From NCBI GenBank assembly GCA_023078555.1, contig CM041196.1:5405658-5469657 (forward strand): a DNA stretch of 64,000 bases, read 5' to 3'. Every line of letters begins with the position of its first letter. The first letter of the stretch is position 1. This DNA comes from Ulva prolifera (taxonomy: Eukaryota > Chlorophyta > Ulvophyceae > Ulvales > Ulvaceae). Position numbers and translations under genes: made by a program. Below the pieces are notes generated by a model. The model searched no databases, was not told the origin of the DNA, and was given only the letters and a program-made list of their open reading frames with translations. Below are positions 23,347-37,255 of this stretch, piece after piece.

Positions 23347-26300
23347 CCTCGCCGGGACGTCGATTTACAGGGTGCAGGCGTCAGTGACTGCAGATGTTTA
23401 AACAATTGGCCCCAGTGACCTACATGGCTGCTCGCAGTGTTCCGATTGGAACACGGAAGTACAGCATCCCAAAGCAGTGCACTGACCCACACACGTGAAC
23501 GTTGTGCTCCTCCCCGGGCTAGGAGGACCAGATGCCAGGCTGCAGCTGTGGAGCACGCCAAGTTACAGAAGAGCAAACGGGTGCAGGCAGATACAGCAGA
23601 CGTATTGCTGCCGTGCAGCTGTACACGTGGCGCTGCAAGTGCGGTGTGCGGCATGCTGACGGCGCCACAGCCTGCGCTGCTCGAAGGCGACTTCTGAGGT
23701 GGCATGGGGCGTATGGCATAGTGCGAACACAGGACTCAGAACATGCCCGATTCTCGTGGGTCCGATAAAACGCGTCTGCTGCAACCGCACCGTCGAACTT
23801 GCACGTGGCGTTACTAAAGCATGAGCTCATATGCGCGCAGCGTCGACACGGATTTCAGGCCAGAGTTCGCAGGCAGACCGTGCGTTATCGCAGCCCAAGT
23901 CACAGCGCGCCGTGCAGCTGAGCCTCCATGCACGGTGATAGCGTGATGAAACGATGGTGCACCATCATGGTGCAGCGCACAACCACGTCTGCGGTCGAAG
24001 ACGCTCAACTCGGCCTCGGAGGCGATGAGATGCGAACCGTCATGGTGATGCTCACGCTGCGGCCTTGTGGAGCCCAGGCGACATGGGTGGAGCTGCCTGT
24101 CAAGCAGAAGATTGCGCAGTGGCGCGGAATCTCAATTCCTCGTTGGTCATGCTGTGCTACGCATGTGCCAGAAGTTCAGCAATGCACACTGACAGGACGC
24201 CGCGATGGACATACGCGGCGAACCAAAGATGGCGCAGAAGGGGCATGCCCTGACACGCACAGAGCGGCAGGTAAGATTTTCTGCGAGCCATCTACTTACG
24301 GCTGCTTCACAGTAGACGCGCTGCTGGCGGGACGACCGGGGAGCTGTGCATCGCGGCCGCGATGCATCGCGGTGTACAGAGCGCGAGCGTCACATGTGTA
24401 TGCAACTACCGACGTGACGAATCACTGCTACCGACGTGACGAACCTCTGCTACGCGCGCGATCGCGCACCCACACACCGCGCGCATCAGCAGATCAATCG
24501 GCGCTCCGACGTCCTTCCATCTGTTTAAATGCGGAAGCTGCTGTTGCATGTGAGTGCTGAGACCACAGGCGCGGCGGGCTGAACGGAATACGCTGGACGT
24601 CAGGGATACGTGTCTCAGTGCTGACTGCATAGGCCGGCCCAGCGTCATGACGCGCTGAAGTGCAGGGCACCGTTACAGAGTACCGAATCAAACGGATAGC
24701 GACCACGCCACGATGCGGCGTGCCCTGTGATGCTACCTCCACGAACGGCGCACCATGCCATCACATCGCCGCAAGTGTGCTGCATTTGAGCTGCCCGGAC
24801 TCTCCTTGCGCGTCTTGCGAGACCACTGGCAAGCTCATCACTGGATCCAGTCACAAGCAGCTGCAGCTGCGGCAGGTGAAGGAGACACACCTTCACGCAC
24901 GCTGGAGGGTCAGTGAACAACTGAGGTGTGCAACAGAGCTTCGGGCCGTGTCCACGGGGAGTCTGGTTTTAAATGGCGCTCTGCACGCACCCGGCTTGCC
25001 GTGCCATGGCAGTCGGGGCAGACCCCATGCATTCACCAGTCAATGCATTGCCCGTTCACGGCCAGGGCCCCATGGCGAGCCTCCCGCTCACTGCATCCCG
25101 GACCAAAATACGGCCATGCGGATGCTAGCGCGAGTGTGTACGATTATCGTCTGCACGCGCCTGATCACAGACGCCCGATCGCAGACGCGAACGTGATGAC
25201 AGCTCCCATTTCGCGCAATTTGAACACCGTGAGCGATTCTATAGTGCCTGCGCGGCTGCAGTGACTTCAGTGCTACACTGGATTCCAAATCATTTCTGTG
25301 TCCTATCTCCGACGGGATTGCTGGAGGTTGATTGCGTAGCACGGCGATTGGCCATGCTAATAGAATAGTGCTAGTACACCTTCAGCGTCGGTCATCGCTT
25401 GCTGCACGCTCGAGGTGATCCCTGCATGCAAGGCCATAGTGACGACTGTAGTCGCTGAAGAAAACTATTGATTGCATCGGCAGAATCACTCGAAAACTTG
25501 CCATGCGTAGAAGATGCATCGCATGGACAGGCTCACTATAAAAACTCGCCATGCGCGCGCAGGATGACCCTCTGCATCCTATCCTGCGACCCACCAATCG
25601 GCATATTCTCTTTTGTAACATGTACCAATCGACAATATGACTGCAGTATGAATTGTAGTAAGCTTTTGTAATTGCTGTTCCCTTCGTTCCACACACATCT
25701 TCCAGTGGTCTCCACCACATGTTCCCGAATTTTGTGCTCAGTCGCTGGGCTGTTCGTACTGCTGACAGACTGTCGTGCATGAATTCTTTCCATTATTACA
25801 GTTGATCTCTACAATCCTGTGCTTTGAAAGCTCGTGACCTGCGAATGGGCCTGAGAAACAAGGGTACACACTCGTGGCTGCTTCATGAACATGTGTGTGT
25901 CGGTAGATCACTTGTCAATTGCGAACCATGGCAAAGCTTGCTGACTTGATGCAGAAAATGGTGTCATCGGACCTTTCAAGTCAACACGCATGCCATGATA
26001 GATGTGGAAGCATTGTTTTCAGGTTTGATGAAAACCCGATGGGGACCAAGGGCCAATCGCAGCATGCAGCATGCAGCACACGGGCCATGTCCCTGGTAAG
26101 ACCTCGTATAGCACTTGCGCATATGAATCTCTTGTATTCCTGTTTGACGCTACGAATACAAAGCATACTACGTCTGCAGTGGTCTGTGCCTACTTGCAGC
26201 TGCGCCATGCTGCACACGATGAACAGGTGCCTGAGAGCTTGACGATCAGGTTATATATATCAACAGACAGACAGGAGTGCAAATGCGTTCATCTTGTGCA

Positions 26301-29300
26301 TGTTACAAGATACACCTTGTAAGGTGATAGGCGATGGCTACGAGATGTGGCTACAATATTGATGATGCAATGCCATATGGTATCATGTGGAGAAACAGAG
26401 CATGCCATAACGCATTTATCATAGCAATGTGGCCCTCAAGGCATATGTTTGAGAACACATGTATTGCAAGGTGACCCCACGGACATGTGTATGTGCATGG
26501 TGTCACCATGAGTGTGTAACCCAGCAGGCACTGAAACCAAGAAGAGACCAGTGCAGGCAAACCTGCAGCTGATTGCAGAATGTTAGGTCGCGAAATTCCT
26601 ATAGGGCACAACCAGTGAAGGTTCACAAGCTGTAAACTTGTGACTGTGCAAGGTGAAGTGGCTTCAGAGTGTGTGGGCTAGTACAGAGCATGCTTCCACA
26701 CGAATGGATGCCTCTGCGGGGGTACGTAGCATCGATGTTCGAACTATTGCTTGAATCGCCTGGTCAAGGCTGCTTTCCGGGTGGGCTGCTCACTACTGCA
26801 TGAGTCAAACCAGTTAACTTGCAATCCCAGCTTGACGAACAGAACTTCATGCGTGGCCGCAAGAGCTGGCATGAACATGGAAGGTACTGCATCATGTGAC
26901 TGAATCAATGATTCAGCCTCTTGTTTGATAGTCGGAGGGCCATAGAACAGCTGCCCCGCGCCTGGGCCACCGCTGAAGCGCACGACCCCAGCGCTCATCA
27001 GGGCATGCGGCTTCATTATGTTACTGGCCAGTAATCCTATTTAATCATCTGATATGAATTCGCATGCGCTCGGTAAACTTTCTTCTTTGGACAGCATTCG
27101 GCGGTTCGTGCTCTGAAGATGGAACATTGTATCGGTGATCGAAGTGCACAAGCAGTTGGATGGCCACGGGGGCATTCGCTAGATGGAACGTTTTGTTTAA
27201 ATTGCCTCGAGCGCCCCGGCCTCTGGGCTTGTTCGGCCATTATCTCGAGATACGTTCGGTGAGCATAGTACTGGCCAGAGCTAGATGCATGTCAATGCGT
27301 CACAAAGACATGGCATGGAAGGCGATGTGCGTGTGCCATGCTGTCCGATCACATGGCTTCTGTGCTCCGTGGAGCTGCCTCTGTATTTGCTCGGTTCTGG
27401 CCATTGCTTCTGAGAGTTTTGCATGGCTTGAGCTGTCCAGCATGACGTGCTGCCAGTGGGACACGACGTCGACACATCGCGTATCATGCAGCAAAGTACC
27501 CATAACACAATGCACACTTCCCAAAGCAGCACTGTTTGCTTATTGGACTTGCTCCACCGACCTCCCTGAGGGCTTCTCTGGAGGAGGAGGGCTAGGCAAT
27601 ATGAATTGTCCTGAACGCCTTAGGCATGTGTAACAATAACATGAGTAGTGTTGGCCCTGCAAGTGTTGCAGCAACTGCTGAATTGATTGGCCCTTTAGCA
27701 GCAGCATAACGATGGCATACAAATTCAGTTGCAGGCTGTATGAGTTCCAGTTGCCATCTTCACCACGGCGGCATTTTTTAGCATTGGTGAAGGAGACAGA
27801 CGCTTGCATGCGCAGATGACAGCAGTGGCATGATAGCAGCACCCTTCCATGATGTGCCTTGATGTGTTCCATGATATAATGTGCACATATGTGCCCAATG
27901 ATGTTCGTGGAGTTGATATTCTGGTGAGTTTGTATGCTCTTGCCCCACACCCCATGATTGTAAGCTGTAGCATGGGTACCGGCTGCTGCCTGTGAGCCAC
28001 ATGTAATTTCGAACCTGGCAGTCGTTTTGACGAAGAACTGAGCCACATGGACCAATGATCATGCAACTGAGGAGCAGACTTTGTCTAGTGGCACTGCCAG
28101 CTGTGTTGTTTGGAGTGCTGACGCCAACACAGCCACCAGACAATGCCAAAATCACAGAAACCGGGGCCTATCCTTGCATTGGTGCCTCGGGTGTCACTAC
28201 TTGATCAGGATTTTTCTTCAAGCGAGCACCATACTGGAGCACGTGGAGTTGTGCAGTGTGCTACATGGAGCATCTCCAGCATGACGGATACGATTCCATA
28301 TGACAGCCTTTCTTTAGTGCTGTGTTCGTAGGCCACTTCAGGGCAACGCTGTTGCAATCAGGGGCCAATTGCCACTGCAGCTCCACCGGTGGTTTGGAAC
28401 GTAAAGGCAATTACAAGACCCCGACTACTCCGATGTCAGACCAACTTCCGTGCAACACACTCCATAATAATCGTGGAATCAAAATCACGTTGGTGATAAT
28501 CTATCCCGGTCCCACGGTGAGCGACCAGAGTGTGCCTTCTTCCTGCAGCTGCTATCATGATCAGACCTTTTCTCGAGCTCGAGGGGAAGCGCTTGAACGC
28601 AACTCAATGCACTGCCACTGATTACAGCACAGCGGAATGTTTTTCCAAAGTGATGCCATCTGCCACAGAGAGCACGGCAGGCTTTGCCGGGCGTCAACGT
28701 GCTGCCAGTAGTATCCGCTGTGGCAATGACGCAGTCGCCATGGCGCAGAGCACCTCGGCCGTACCCCTGCGAATCTGTAATGACGATCCACTCAAACAGT
28801 CAGTATTGGCAAAGCAATGCTCGCAGCTTATGATGTCGCTCACTGGGGCCTCGCGCACTCGACCAAATATTAATGTTGCTGGCTGCGCCTGAACATAGAA
28901 GTCACATAGTATGCCAATCCGGTTGCAGACAACGACGCGTTTGACAACGACCAAGTCATTGGAAATCGCCTGGCAACACAATTGGGCATCAGGTGGTGGC
29001 GATCACGGCGATCAGACAGTGTTTTCACGGCTGAACTTGTATGCTCTTTGCGATTTGTCGATGTTTGTGCCTCGGTGCGTCCCGACGTTCACACCGCGAC
29101 GGGTCGTTCACACCTGGCTGCCGATTGTGTGAATTACACGAGCGCGGGTCATTGCATGGCAGGCCAACGGAATTGCAGAGCCCTGCCATTTGAACATCTT
29201 GAAGGTGCACCTAGCACATAGACCAAAAACCATGAACCCACCAGGTCACATCAGATGCCCCCGTAGCTGCAGCTAGCTGTCGTCGTCTTCCGTAGCAGCA

Positions 29301-31211
29301 CTAGCAGCTGGCCATGGTAATGTCTCAAGATTGTTGTGTTGTCTCTGTCAAGACCCGTTCAATCTTCTGCAATTCCTACAAGCAAAACATTTCTATCAGC
29401 GCACTCGCAACTCATTCATCGGCTGATCAAATCGTTTTGTTGGCTGACTTGACACAAGTTGTGCTCTGACATGCAATGCTTCAACTTTAAAGCTTCAACC
29501 TTAAATTCGTATAATCTATTCAGCAGTTCTATAACTCATCCACCGTCTATCTGGAGCCTGGGCTCCGCAGGGATGCAATCATCTTCTGACAACCGGTCTG
29601 GTGGTGATTATATCGTGACACGCTGGTGCACCCATGTATACTATAGCACCACCGAGACGTCAATGTATACCGAATAAACACCATGACCGTGAGGGCAACA
29701 TCAACACAGGGCTACTGGCATACTGGCGTATGACATATTTTTACTGGACTCACGGGACTTGGTTTGGATGGGAGAGCCCAGCATGCTGCGGCATGGCCAT
29801 GCTGGCAACCATATGCATCGTTCACAACGCATTGCAATTGCAACGACCGGTGCACCTAGCGAGAGGAAGCCGTTCGACAAAGACAATGTAAGGATGATGT
29901 ACCGATTACATGTTGTGACGAGGTGGACTTTTCGAACTGTTCGTATGTGATTGCAGACACGATCATACTTGACGTGCTCTGCGTCAGCTATCTACTCTCA
30001 GGTGTGCAATGATCCAGGCGCAGCATTTACCTTGCTGTGAGCGTACCTGGCACTCTGCGAAACTGTGAGCTGCTGCTATTGCTAGCTGCGATTGGAAGAG
30101 TGGTCGTGGACATAGAGGCTTTACACAAGAGTGAACGGGAGAAGACAAACACCAAAAACGAATCTCATCCGAATAAACAGCAACACATCGGTCGTGGACC
30201 CTGTTCTCCATTAAGCAACGCGTACATCTCAGGTTCCGTGGCATGTACCAACGGCTGACCGGCGAAACGGACTGCAAAAAGCGCCTTGCGACGCGGACAT
30301 GCTGCGCAGAATAATTCCTGAATTTCGAATTCATAGCGATGATCGGTGAAACAATGCGCCGAAAACTTCCGAGTGGCATGATGGATCTTGAGGGCTGCAT
30401 GTCACGAGCGATATGGATTTCGAGTACAGTCGTTGAGACAAATGAAGAAGTTACAAAATGAAAGACTGCACATTCTATCTTGTCACATGACTAGTCTTGT
30501 GCGGTCTAACCAGCCAGTGTCCCCTGGCAGAATGCTTAGATCTGACCAACAGTATCGTCAACCAATCAAGGAAGCCGGAGAAATACAGTCCAGCAGACAA
30601 AATCAATTTCTAGCAGATACATCCTGGTGGCGGTCTCCCATCACTCTGCATCCGTGTCTTTCCACACTAATCAGCACGTTCAGCACCTCTGCTTAACGGG
30701 TTCTGATCATTTCAGGAGCCCAACTCCTCTTGTTTATTGCGAGCACAGTCAGTGTGATGTGTTTATTGCAGGTTGCAATTCGGTTTCCCCTTCTGCCACA
30801 CCTCCGCCACAGCCACACTCACAGAATGTTGGTCACACTCAGCAACTCCAGCCTGGGGTGGCATGCCGGCTATGGCATCGCAGAATCCTTCATCCAACGG
30901 CTGTACCTGAGTTGTGTACATGCACGGTCCTGTTTGCAGGACTACACCTGCACGACCCAGACGAGGTATCAGAGCACATGCTGGCAGGCGTGTTTTCATC
31001 AACCAGGCCCATCATCGCTCATCTTCGTCACCTAGTGTCAGGTGCTGACAATGCAAATTCCTGACATGCGCGCTTTGCCTACCCAACCTTGCACAGACAG
31101 CTTGAGCCCTGCCACAGGCCAATGGACAGCAACATGCAGAGGGCAATGATAACGCCCACAGTGCATGAGCTTGCACACAGGTCTGATCAGCGACGAACCT
31201 GGGGTTTAGGA
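23347..31211. other. 7.9-kb spacer with no supported gene
   Basis: Many short ORFs overlap on both strands. The least random-looking is a minus-strand frame at 28055-27540 (171 codons, with a CHCC patch and a Leu/Gln-rich end). It has no recognisable family and could be a decayed transposase or chance. A partial copy of the terminal-inverted-repeat element sits at 30118-30190. I see no tRNA or rRNA. Confidence 0.4.
30118..30190 (+). repeat. Solo end of the TIR element family
   Basis: It contains AAGAGTGAACGGGAGAAGAC, AAACACCAAAAAC, then GAATCTCATCCGAATAAACA and GCAACAC. It matches the ends seen at 59.7, 60.2 and 62.1 kb. No opposite end is visible nearby. Confidence 0.85.
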
Positions 31212-32821
31212 TCAGGTCAGATACCCGTTGTCATATGTGCAGAAGCCCTTGTGGATGGCCAGCTTGCCAGTGCAGGGCTTGGAACCTGCATCCCACACCT
31301 CACCCTGAGGCCAGACATGTGTGTATGTGTCATCCCCAATTCCATGTCCCCACACGCTGTGCAGCTGTTGCTATGTCATTGCACCAGGAAGGCAGGCGGC
31401 TGCTCAGTCATGCTGAAGCCACACAGCAGTGCTGTAGGAACCACATGCACGATCCATTCCAAGCACCGACGATGTATGCACCCCCGACTCGACCATGACA
31501 TGCTGTCTTTATTCAAGTGGCCAATGCGGTTAACCTGGGCCCGCAGCGCGGCTGAGCCCAGGGGCCATCAGGTCTGGGCCCGTCCGTTCTGCTCCGGCAA
31601 CACACGGCATGCCACAGCACTCCCCACACGGCCGGCCTGCATGACATTGCGAGACGGACGGTGCGAGAAATAAGAGCTCCACGCACCAGCACAGATCGGC
31701 ATGCCGTCAGTGCCGCAGCGCTTGCACTGACCCTCCCAGCACGTGAGCTTGGTGTCGTCGCGGCAGGTGCCGCCGTTGGGGTCGTTGTCGGGGATGTCGC
31801 AGCACGGCCACTTCAGGTCGCCGCAGGGCAGCTCTGCCGGTTTGTCGTCTACCTTGGGGGCCTTGGGGGCGGGCGGGGGGGTGGGCTTGGGTGCCTTCAC
31901 GGTGCCGCGGGGGGCCTTGGGGTTGCGCATGCGTGTGCGGCGGCTGCTGCGGGGCGCCTTCACCTTGCCCGGCCTCCTGCTGGGGGGCTTTGAGGGCTTG
32001 GGGGCGGGTTTAGGCGTCGGCTCGGGGGCCGCAGGCGTGACGCTGTTGTCAAAGGTGCAGAACGTGCCGACCTGGATGATGTTCTTTCCAGTGCATGGCG
32101 TCGGGCCTGCACAAGCAGTCACGCCAAATAGACTCGGCTGTTGACAGGAACTTGGCACTCTGAGTGGGCGAGGTCATGCGGCGTGGTGTCTGATGACTTG
32201 GAACAGGCTGCTCAGTCAAACTACTGTCCTGATCTAATTGAATGCAGGAGAGCCGTCTGTAGCGGCCCTTGCAAGGAGCATGGATCAGCAGTCAGGCGGA
32301 CCCAGCGGCAATGGGTTCAGGGCCGGCATGACAGGACGAGCTGTGATGACTGACTGGAAGCGAGACCGTCCTGTGTGGCCACCCACGCTGCATGCTGTTG
32401 CACACGTCCGCAGCGTCTGCTCAACATGCATCAACCCGCAACACTTTGCCACGCTGGCAACAGGCATGCATGGTGCTCCGCATAGCTCAGGTGCAGCCGC
32501 ACCGGTCAGCCACAGCAGCGGCTGCATTGGCAACCGGGCGTCAAATGGCCAGGTATCAAAATAGATGAAGTAAAAAAAAAAAGTGGGGCGTGGCGCACCG
32601 GCGCAGACAGGCATGCCGTCGGTGCCGCAGCGCTTGCAGAAGCCCTCCCAGCAGGCCATGAGGGTGTCGTCACGGCAGGTGCCGCCGTTGGGGTCGTTGT
32701 CGGGGATGTCACAGCACTCCCAGTTGAGGTCGCCACAGGACGTGAAGGCGGCCGTGGCGCCACGCGCCGCCGCGAGAGCGAGGGCGACAGTGTACACGAA
32801 GGAGACCATCTGCGTGGGCAT
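31212..32821 (-). CDS. Secreted modular cysteine-rich protein (gene B, two cores)
   Basis: Three exons, 32821-32599, 32106-31687 and 31285-31212, join in phase 1 to 238 codons plus stop with no remainder. Introns start GTGCG and end TGCAG. Exon 1 has a signal peptide (residues about 1-26, hydrophobic VALALAAARGATAAF) and core 1 with CGDLNWECCDIPDNDPNGGT. Exon 2 has a tail (GPTPCTGKNI..FCTFDN), a basic, proline-rich linker of about 60 residues (Lys/Arg/Ser/Pro, unlike the acidic or neutral linkers of the sister genes) and core 2. Exon 3 gives the closing tail (SKPCTGKLAIHKGFCTYDN) and stop. This is the smallest member and shows the minimal plan: signal, core, tail-linker-core, tail. Function unknown. 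It is presumably extracellular and disulfide-rich. Confidence 0.87.
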
Positions 32822-33142
32822 GGCTCAGCTGAGACACGTCAACGTCCGGCAAAATATGGCGGAATCACCCCAACAAGCTTTACCTTGAAGGCACAACATG
32901 CGAGCACTGAAAGTAGGGCTCATCTGCAACAGATGGTGGCGTGTGCTTGCCACACCGAAACCGGATACCGCTTGCATTCCTTGATTGATTACATGAGAGA
33001 TCCAATGCGGGACGTCTTGACTACAGCTGCGGGATGTCTGGACAGGGGGCAGCTGCAGGCTGTCCTCTTGGCACAGAAATCTGTCCTTTTGCCACACTCT
33101 GGCTTGCAATGTCTTCACCACGCAGCTCATGCTCATGCGCAG

Positions 33143-33197
33143 CTTGATTGCGCTGAAAAGCTAGCAGCTTGATAGCGAGCTTCTCAGCGCAATCAAG
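33143..33197. repeat. Inverted repeat / hairpin
   Basis: CTTGATTGCGCTGA at the left pairs exactly with TCAGCGCAATCAAG at the right, and AAGCT/AGCTT extends the stem inward after a small mismatch. No gene is attached. Confidence 0.85.
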
Positions 33198-35705
33198 TAG
33201 CGGCTTTGATGAGGCAGGTAGATGTCACGTATTCACGCAGGCAGGTGTTGGCCGCTGGGTACATCAGTGGACAGTATCGTGAAGGCTGTGTGCAGCGCCA
33301 GCGTCTTGTTCGAACGGATACTACCGACACTGCGTCCGAACATAAAATGCTCATGAACATTCTAGTTGATGATGAGCTGAGCAGCTTTCGGACCCCTCTG
33401 CGCCCCCGTCCAGTGCTTGGACCAACGTCCAGGTCCAGGGCAACCACGCCCGGCTGGCCCGATGAGAATGGCGCCCATATGCTTATACGGAGCACCAAAT
33501 ATGCAAAATGATTGGCAATTTCCGGCATCAGGTTCTGAGGAAAAGTGCGTTTTTCATTATACACAGGGAGAGCAATGCTTGCTGGCCATCAACAGCAACA
33601 ATTTCAAGCATCTGTCTTGGCTGCTCGAGGCGCTCAGATATCAAATGCTTGACCTGATTCATGTCAAAACAAATATTACGTTGCAGCGAGCGGTTGAAGC
33701 ATCATTTTTCTGACCGCGACAGCATATGAACAAGCGCTTTGGCGTTCGGCATGTGCGGATGGCTCATCAGAGAAGTTGTCAAATGCCGTCGAACGGTGAT
33801 ATAAGCGACCCCGTAGCGCCGCTGTTCGATGGTTCTGGACTGGATAATGCACAGCTGTGACACATGCTGGTGGAAAGCGTGCACGCTTCCTCGATCACCC
33901 GATGGCCGCGAGAGATGCCCCGCTTGGCATATGCATGTGCCTGCCACATGGGCTGTGCACGCAGCCGTGGCCAAGCATGCGTGGACCCCCAAACCTGAAA
34001 GCGCAGCGGCATTCTGCCAGATTGTATCATTCTCACATCCAGACATCATCGAAAGCAGCATGCAGGTGCGCCGAAGTGGCGCAGTGCATAGCGATCGTGC
34101 CGAGAACATGATCTGGAGCGGCAACGGCCAGCTTGCAAACTTGCCCATCGGTGTGCGGTTTCTGAGGAGAGCCATTACGAGCGGGGCAGAGCCGAACAGA
34201 GCGGTCCCAACCCTCGCCGCGGTATACCGATCCTCTTGCGTCGTTCGGCGTCGAAAGGAGGGCTCCGGGCCGCATGGCAACAAATGTCAACAAATTCCAT
34301 CCGAGCTGCGGATTACGGCGATTCATATCGATCGATGGCCCGTGTGGCTGGGCGGCCACCGGCGCTTGGCCAGCGATCGCGGGGCATCCTGGATTTTACG
34401 TCTTCGGATTCAAGTCAGTAGGGGTCAGTACGGCATGTCGTCACGACTCTACGGTAGAGTCGTGTGCATCAGGGCGGTCGTGCACGAGATAGCGCAGCCG
34501 CTGCGCATGCATGCTGCGACGTCACAGGCGGATGCGGGGATCGGCGCGTAAAACCGCAAACTCGATGCACTACAACTCGCCCGGATGGGCGCCCATCCGG
34601 GCCCAGCGTGCGCCTGACTGATCCCACTGGGAAGCATAACCTTCAGCACGGTCACAAGAGAGTTCATCATGATCAATACAAGCATGCTACTGCACAAGTA
34701 AGCGTACTCGTGCACAACTCGAAGCACAGGCCGGACGTCACGACACGAGGCTGGTCAAGGCCACGACATGCATGCACAAACGTCACGGAACGACCTCATG
34801 CATGTGGCCCAGCATTGTCAACGGGTCAAGCAAGACCCGCCACTTGTGATGACTTCGCGGGCGCTGCATGTAAGTCGCTCGCGACACACCTACGATCGCT
34901 GACAGCTTCGCACGTGCCGATGCAGGTATGCACCGAGTCTATGCAAGTGTGCAAGTACTCCGCAAACATCTCTACTTCACTTTCGCCACGCCACGTCACG
35001 CCTGTTCCGGAAGACATGAAGAGTACAACGGGTCAGAACAAACACAGCACAGGCATGTATCACGAAACAGCTCCCGTGCACACAACCACACGGCAGCGCC
35101 ATTTGCACCGATGCAGGCCGAATTCGAGAGACAGATTGATTGCGTTGTATTTGATCAATCCCATGCACTGCCCTGCGATGTTCGCGGCTGCAAGTGTTTG
35201 TTCACGCCCGGGCCCGTTCTGTAGCACAGCATTTACGGGTGACACCGACACACTATAGTTGCGTGCAGCTGCGCAGCTGCTCCATGCGTCGCTGGCCGCC
35301 ATACTCAGTTGATTATATGCATGTAGACGTCATGCGATCGCACCTCTCAAACGGCGATCCTGGGCGAAAAAACGTATGAATGCGGACGCGGAATTCGAAG
35401 GGTACACTAGTGAGCGGCCTTCAATGAACGTGCGAAGGATACCTGGGTCTCGGGAGGGCAGACATCAAACGCCTAATCGTGAGCGTTTTTTCCGGCGCCG
35501 GGCGTATAAATAGCACCTCATGCAGCCGAGCTGATCGAGGCGGGTGCGTCCATGCCTGCATGAAAACGCTCGTGCACGCCCGGCTCGGCCCCCGTGAAAA
35601 TGAGGGTCACATGCATGCGCCGTATGGGCATGTGCGTACGGCTAAGCATGCGCAAGGCTCTCGAAATTCGCATCGCAGCGCGCTGCGCAGGGTGCCATCG
35701 TGATG

Positions 35706-35731
35706 CATATGCATGGATATCCATGCATATG
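35706..35731. repeat. Perfect 26-bp palindrome
   Basis: CATATGCATGGAT followed directly by its reverse complement, with no spacer. Confidence 0.95.
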
Positions 35732-37099
35732 TTTTACGAGGCCTGCACATCACTGATCACGATTCAATCAAGTTGCGAACGCCCCGGGACGAATCGGCAT
35801 CAATACCGATGGGCCATGTGCATCGGGGCCGCCATGGCCATGCCGGCCCGGGCATTCAACGTGAATGCAACTGCGCGCACGTACACATGTACGTGCACAC
35901 CCCCGCCGCGCGCCCAGGCCGGCCGGCGCGAGGCGGCATGCATGCATGGCCATGAACGAAGAGATTCTTGTGTCGTGTTTGTTTGAGCCTGTTCACGTTC
36001 CTGCCCACCACGTGCACATCAGCGCCCTTGTTGTTCCTGCTGTGGGCCTGCTGATGGTTCAGCGGTGCTACGTGCCTCCTCGTCGTTGTCCTGAACGGCA
36101 TGTATACATATGTACACAGTTGTAATGCATGTGGCCATTGTACACACGAGGTTGCTTGCAAAGGGGTAGCGTCGAGGCCCCTAGGGGCAGCACGGCCAGC
36201 ATGGGAAACTTTGGTATGGTAGAGATTGGTGAGAGGTTGCAGGCGCTGAGAAGACAGGGCTGTAGTTGACAGGGCATTCTTGCAGCATGAGACAACTGTC
36301 CAGCATTCAGTGGAACTGCAAGCAGACACAACAACCCACAAGGAGAGTAGCAGGTAGCAGGTTGTCTCTCTGTTCTATGGTGCACCTGCAGGTGGTGCGC
36401 TTGCACAAGGAATATTATCGGGTATAGTATCTATCTTGGGAGATACAGGTAGGTAGATCTTTTCCACAAGCCTAGGCCTGTGTGAAAAAGATCTTGTTCA
36501 CACTCTAGAGCAGCGCAGTTGGGTACAGAACAACTGGCCAGCCCACACTTACCTGTTGCAACAGTGAACTGCATGCAAGACAAGGTAGCTGTGACCGTGA
36601 CAACGAAGCAGTTGCATTGGCAGACATATGCAAACAGGTGGAGGTACCTGCACCATGGTGCTGTGCTGGTGCCCTCACAATGCCTTGCAAGATTTCTTAT
36701 GTGTGGCAAGAAATCATATGAGGGACAACATCTAGTCGTCCGTCCCAGACTGCGGGGACTGATTCAATGCATTGATGATTCTACATATCTCGGAGTTATC
36801 ACAGACACGGCCCATGGGCACCTGGGCACCATGCATCTTGTAATAGCCAATGTTCGCCTCTTGATCTGAGGTACATGGAAGAGCATAAGGCCGGGCGCAT
36901 GCTGAGGACTGAGGACTCGAATCACATCACATAGAGCTCAACTGTACAGCATGTGCACTATCTTGCGCCACTGCAGTGAATTTCAAGTTGTCCCTCTGCG
37001 TGCCTTCCAGAGGAGCAGGCCATGGTGCACAGTTGAAGGCATCAGTGCAGGTAGCACCCTTGCATGATCATGATCATGTGATTCACACACTGCAGGCCG

Positions 37100-37255
37100 G
37101 TTATTTTTTATTTTTTTTTGGGCGTGGTGGGTGTCGCGTGCGTGGGTGTCTGTGTTTTTGTGGTGGGTGTCGCGTGCGTGGGTGTCTGTGTTTTTGCTTC
37201 GTTTGTTTGCTTCTTTCGCGGTGCTGCCCGCCTTGCTGCCTTTGTCCTTGTAACA
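37100..37255 (-). repeat. Dispersed repeat family R2, copy 2, with 36-bp duplication
   Basis: On the minus strand it begins GTTACAAGGACAAAGGCAGC, then AAGGCGGGCAGCACCGCG, as in the 8.0-kb copy. A 36-bp unit (containing GTGTCGCGTGCGTGGGTGTC on the plus strand) is duplicated, and the element ends in an A-rich tract near 37105-37120 on its sense strand. An A-rich end is typical of a retroposed sequence. Confidence 0.6.

Larger units (their letters stand above)
32822..37095. other. 4.3-kb spacer, nothing coding recognised
   Basis: It contains imperfect hairpins at 33143-33197 and 34440-34465 and a perfect 26-bp palindrome at 35706-35731. No exon with the local splice pattern could be linked to a neighbour. 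Confidence 0.4.

Noticed and set aside
27540-28155. Minus-strand ORF of 171 codons with a CHCC patch, considered as a transposase
   Set aside because: No catalytic motif, splice context or homologous second copy could be seen. An overlapping frame of similar length is equally open.
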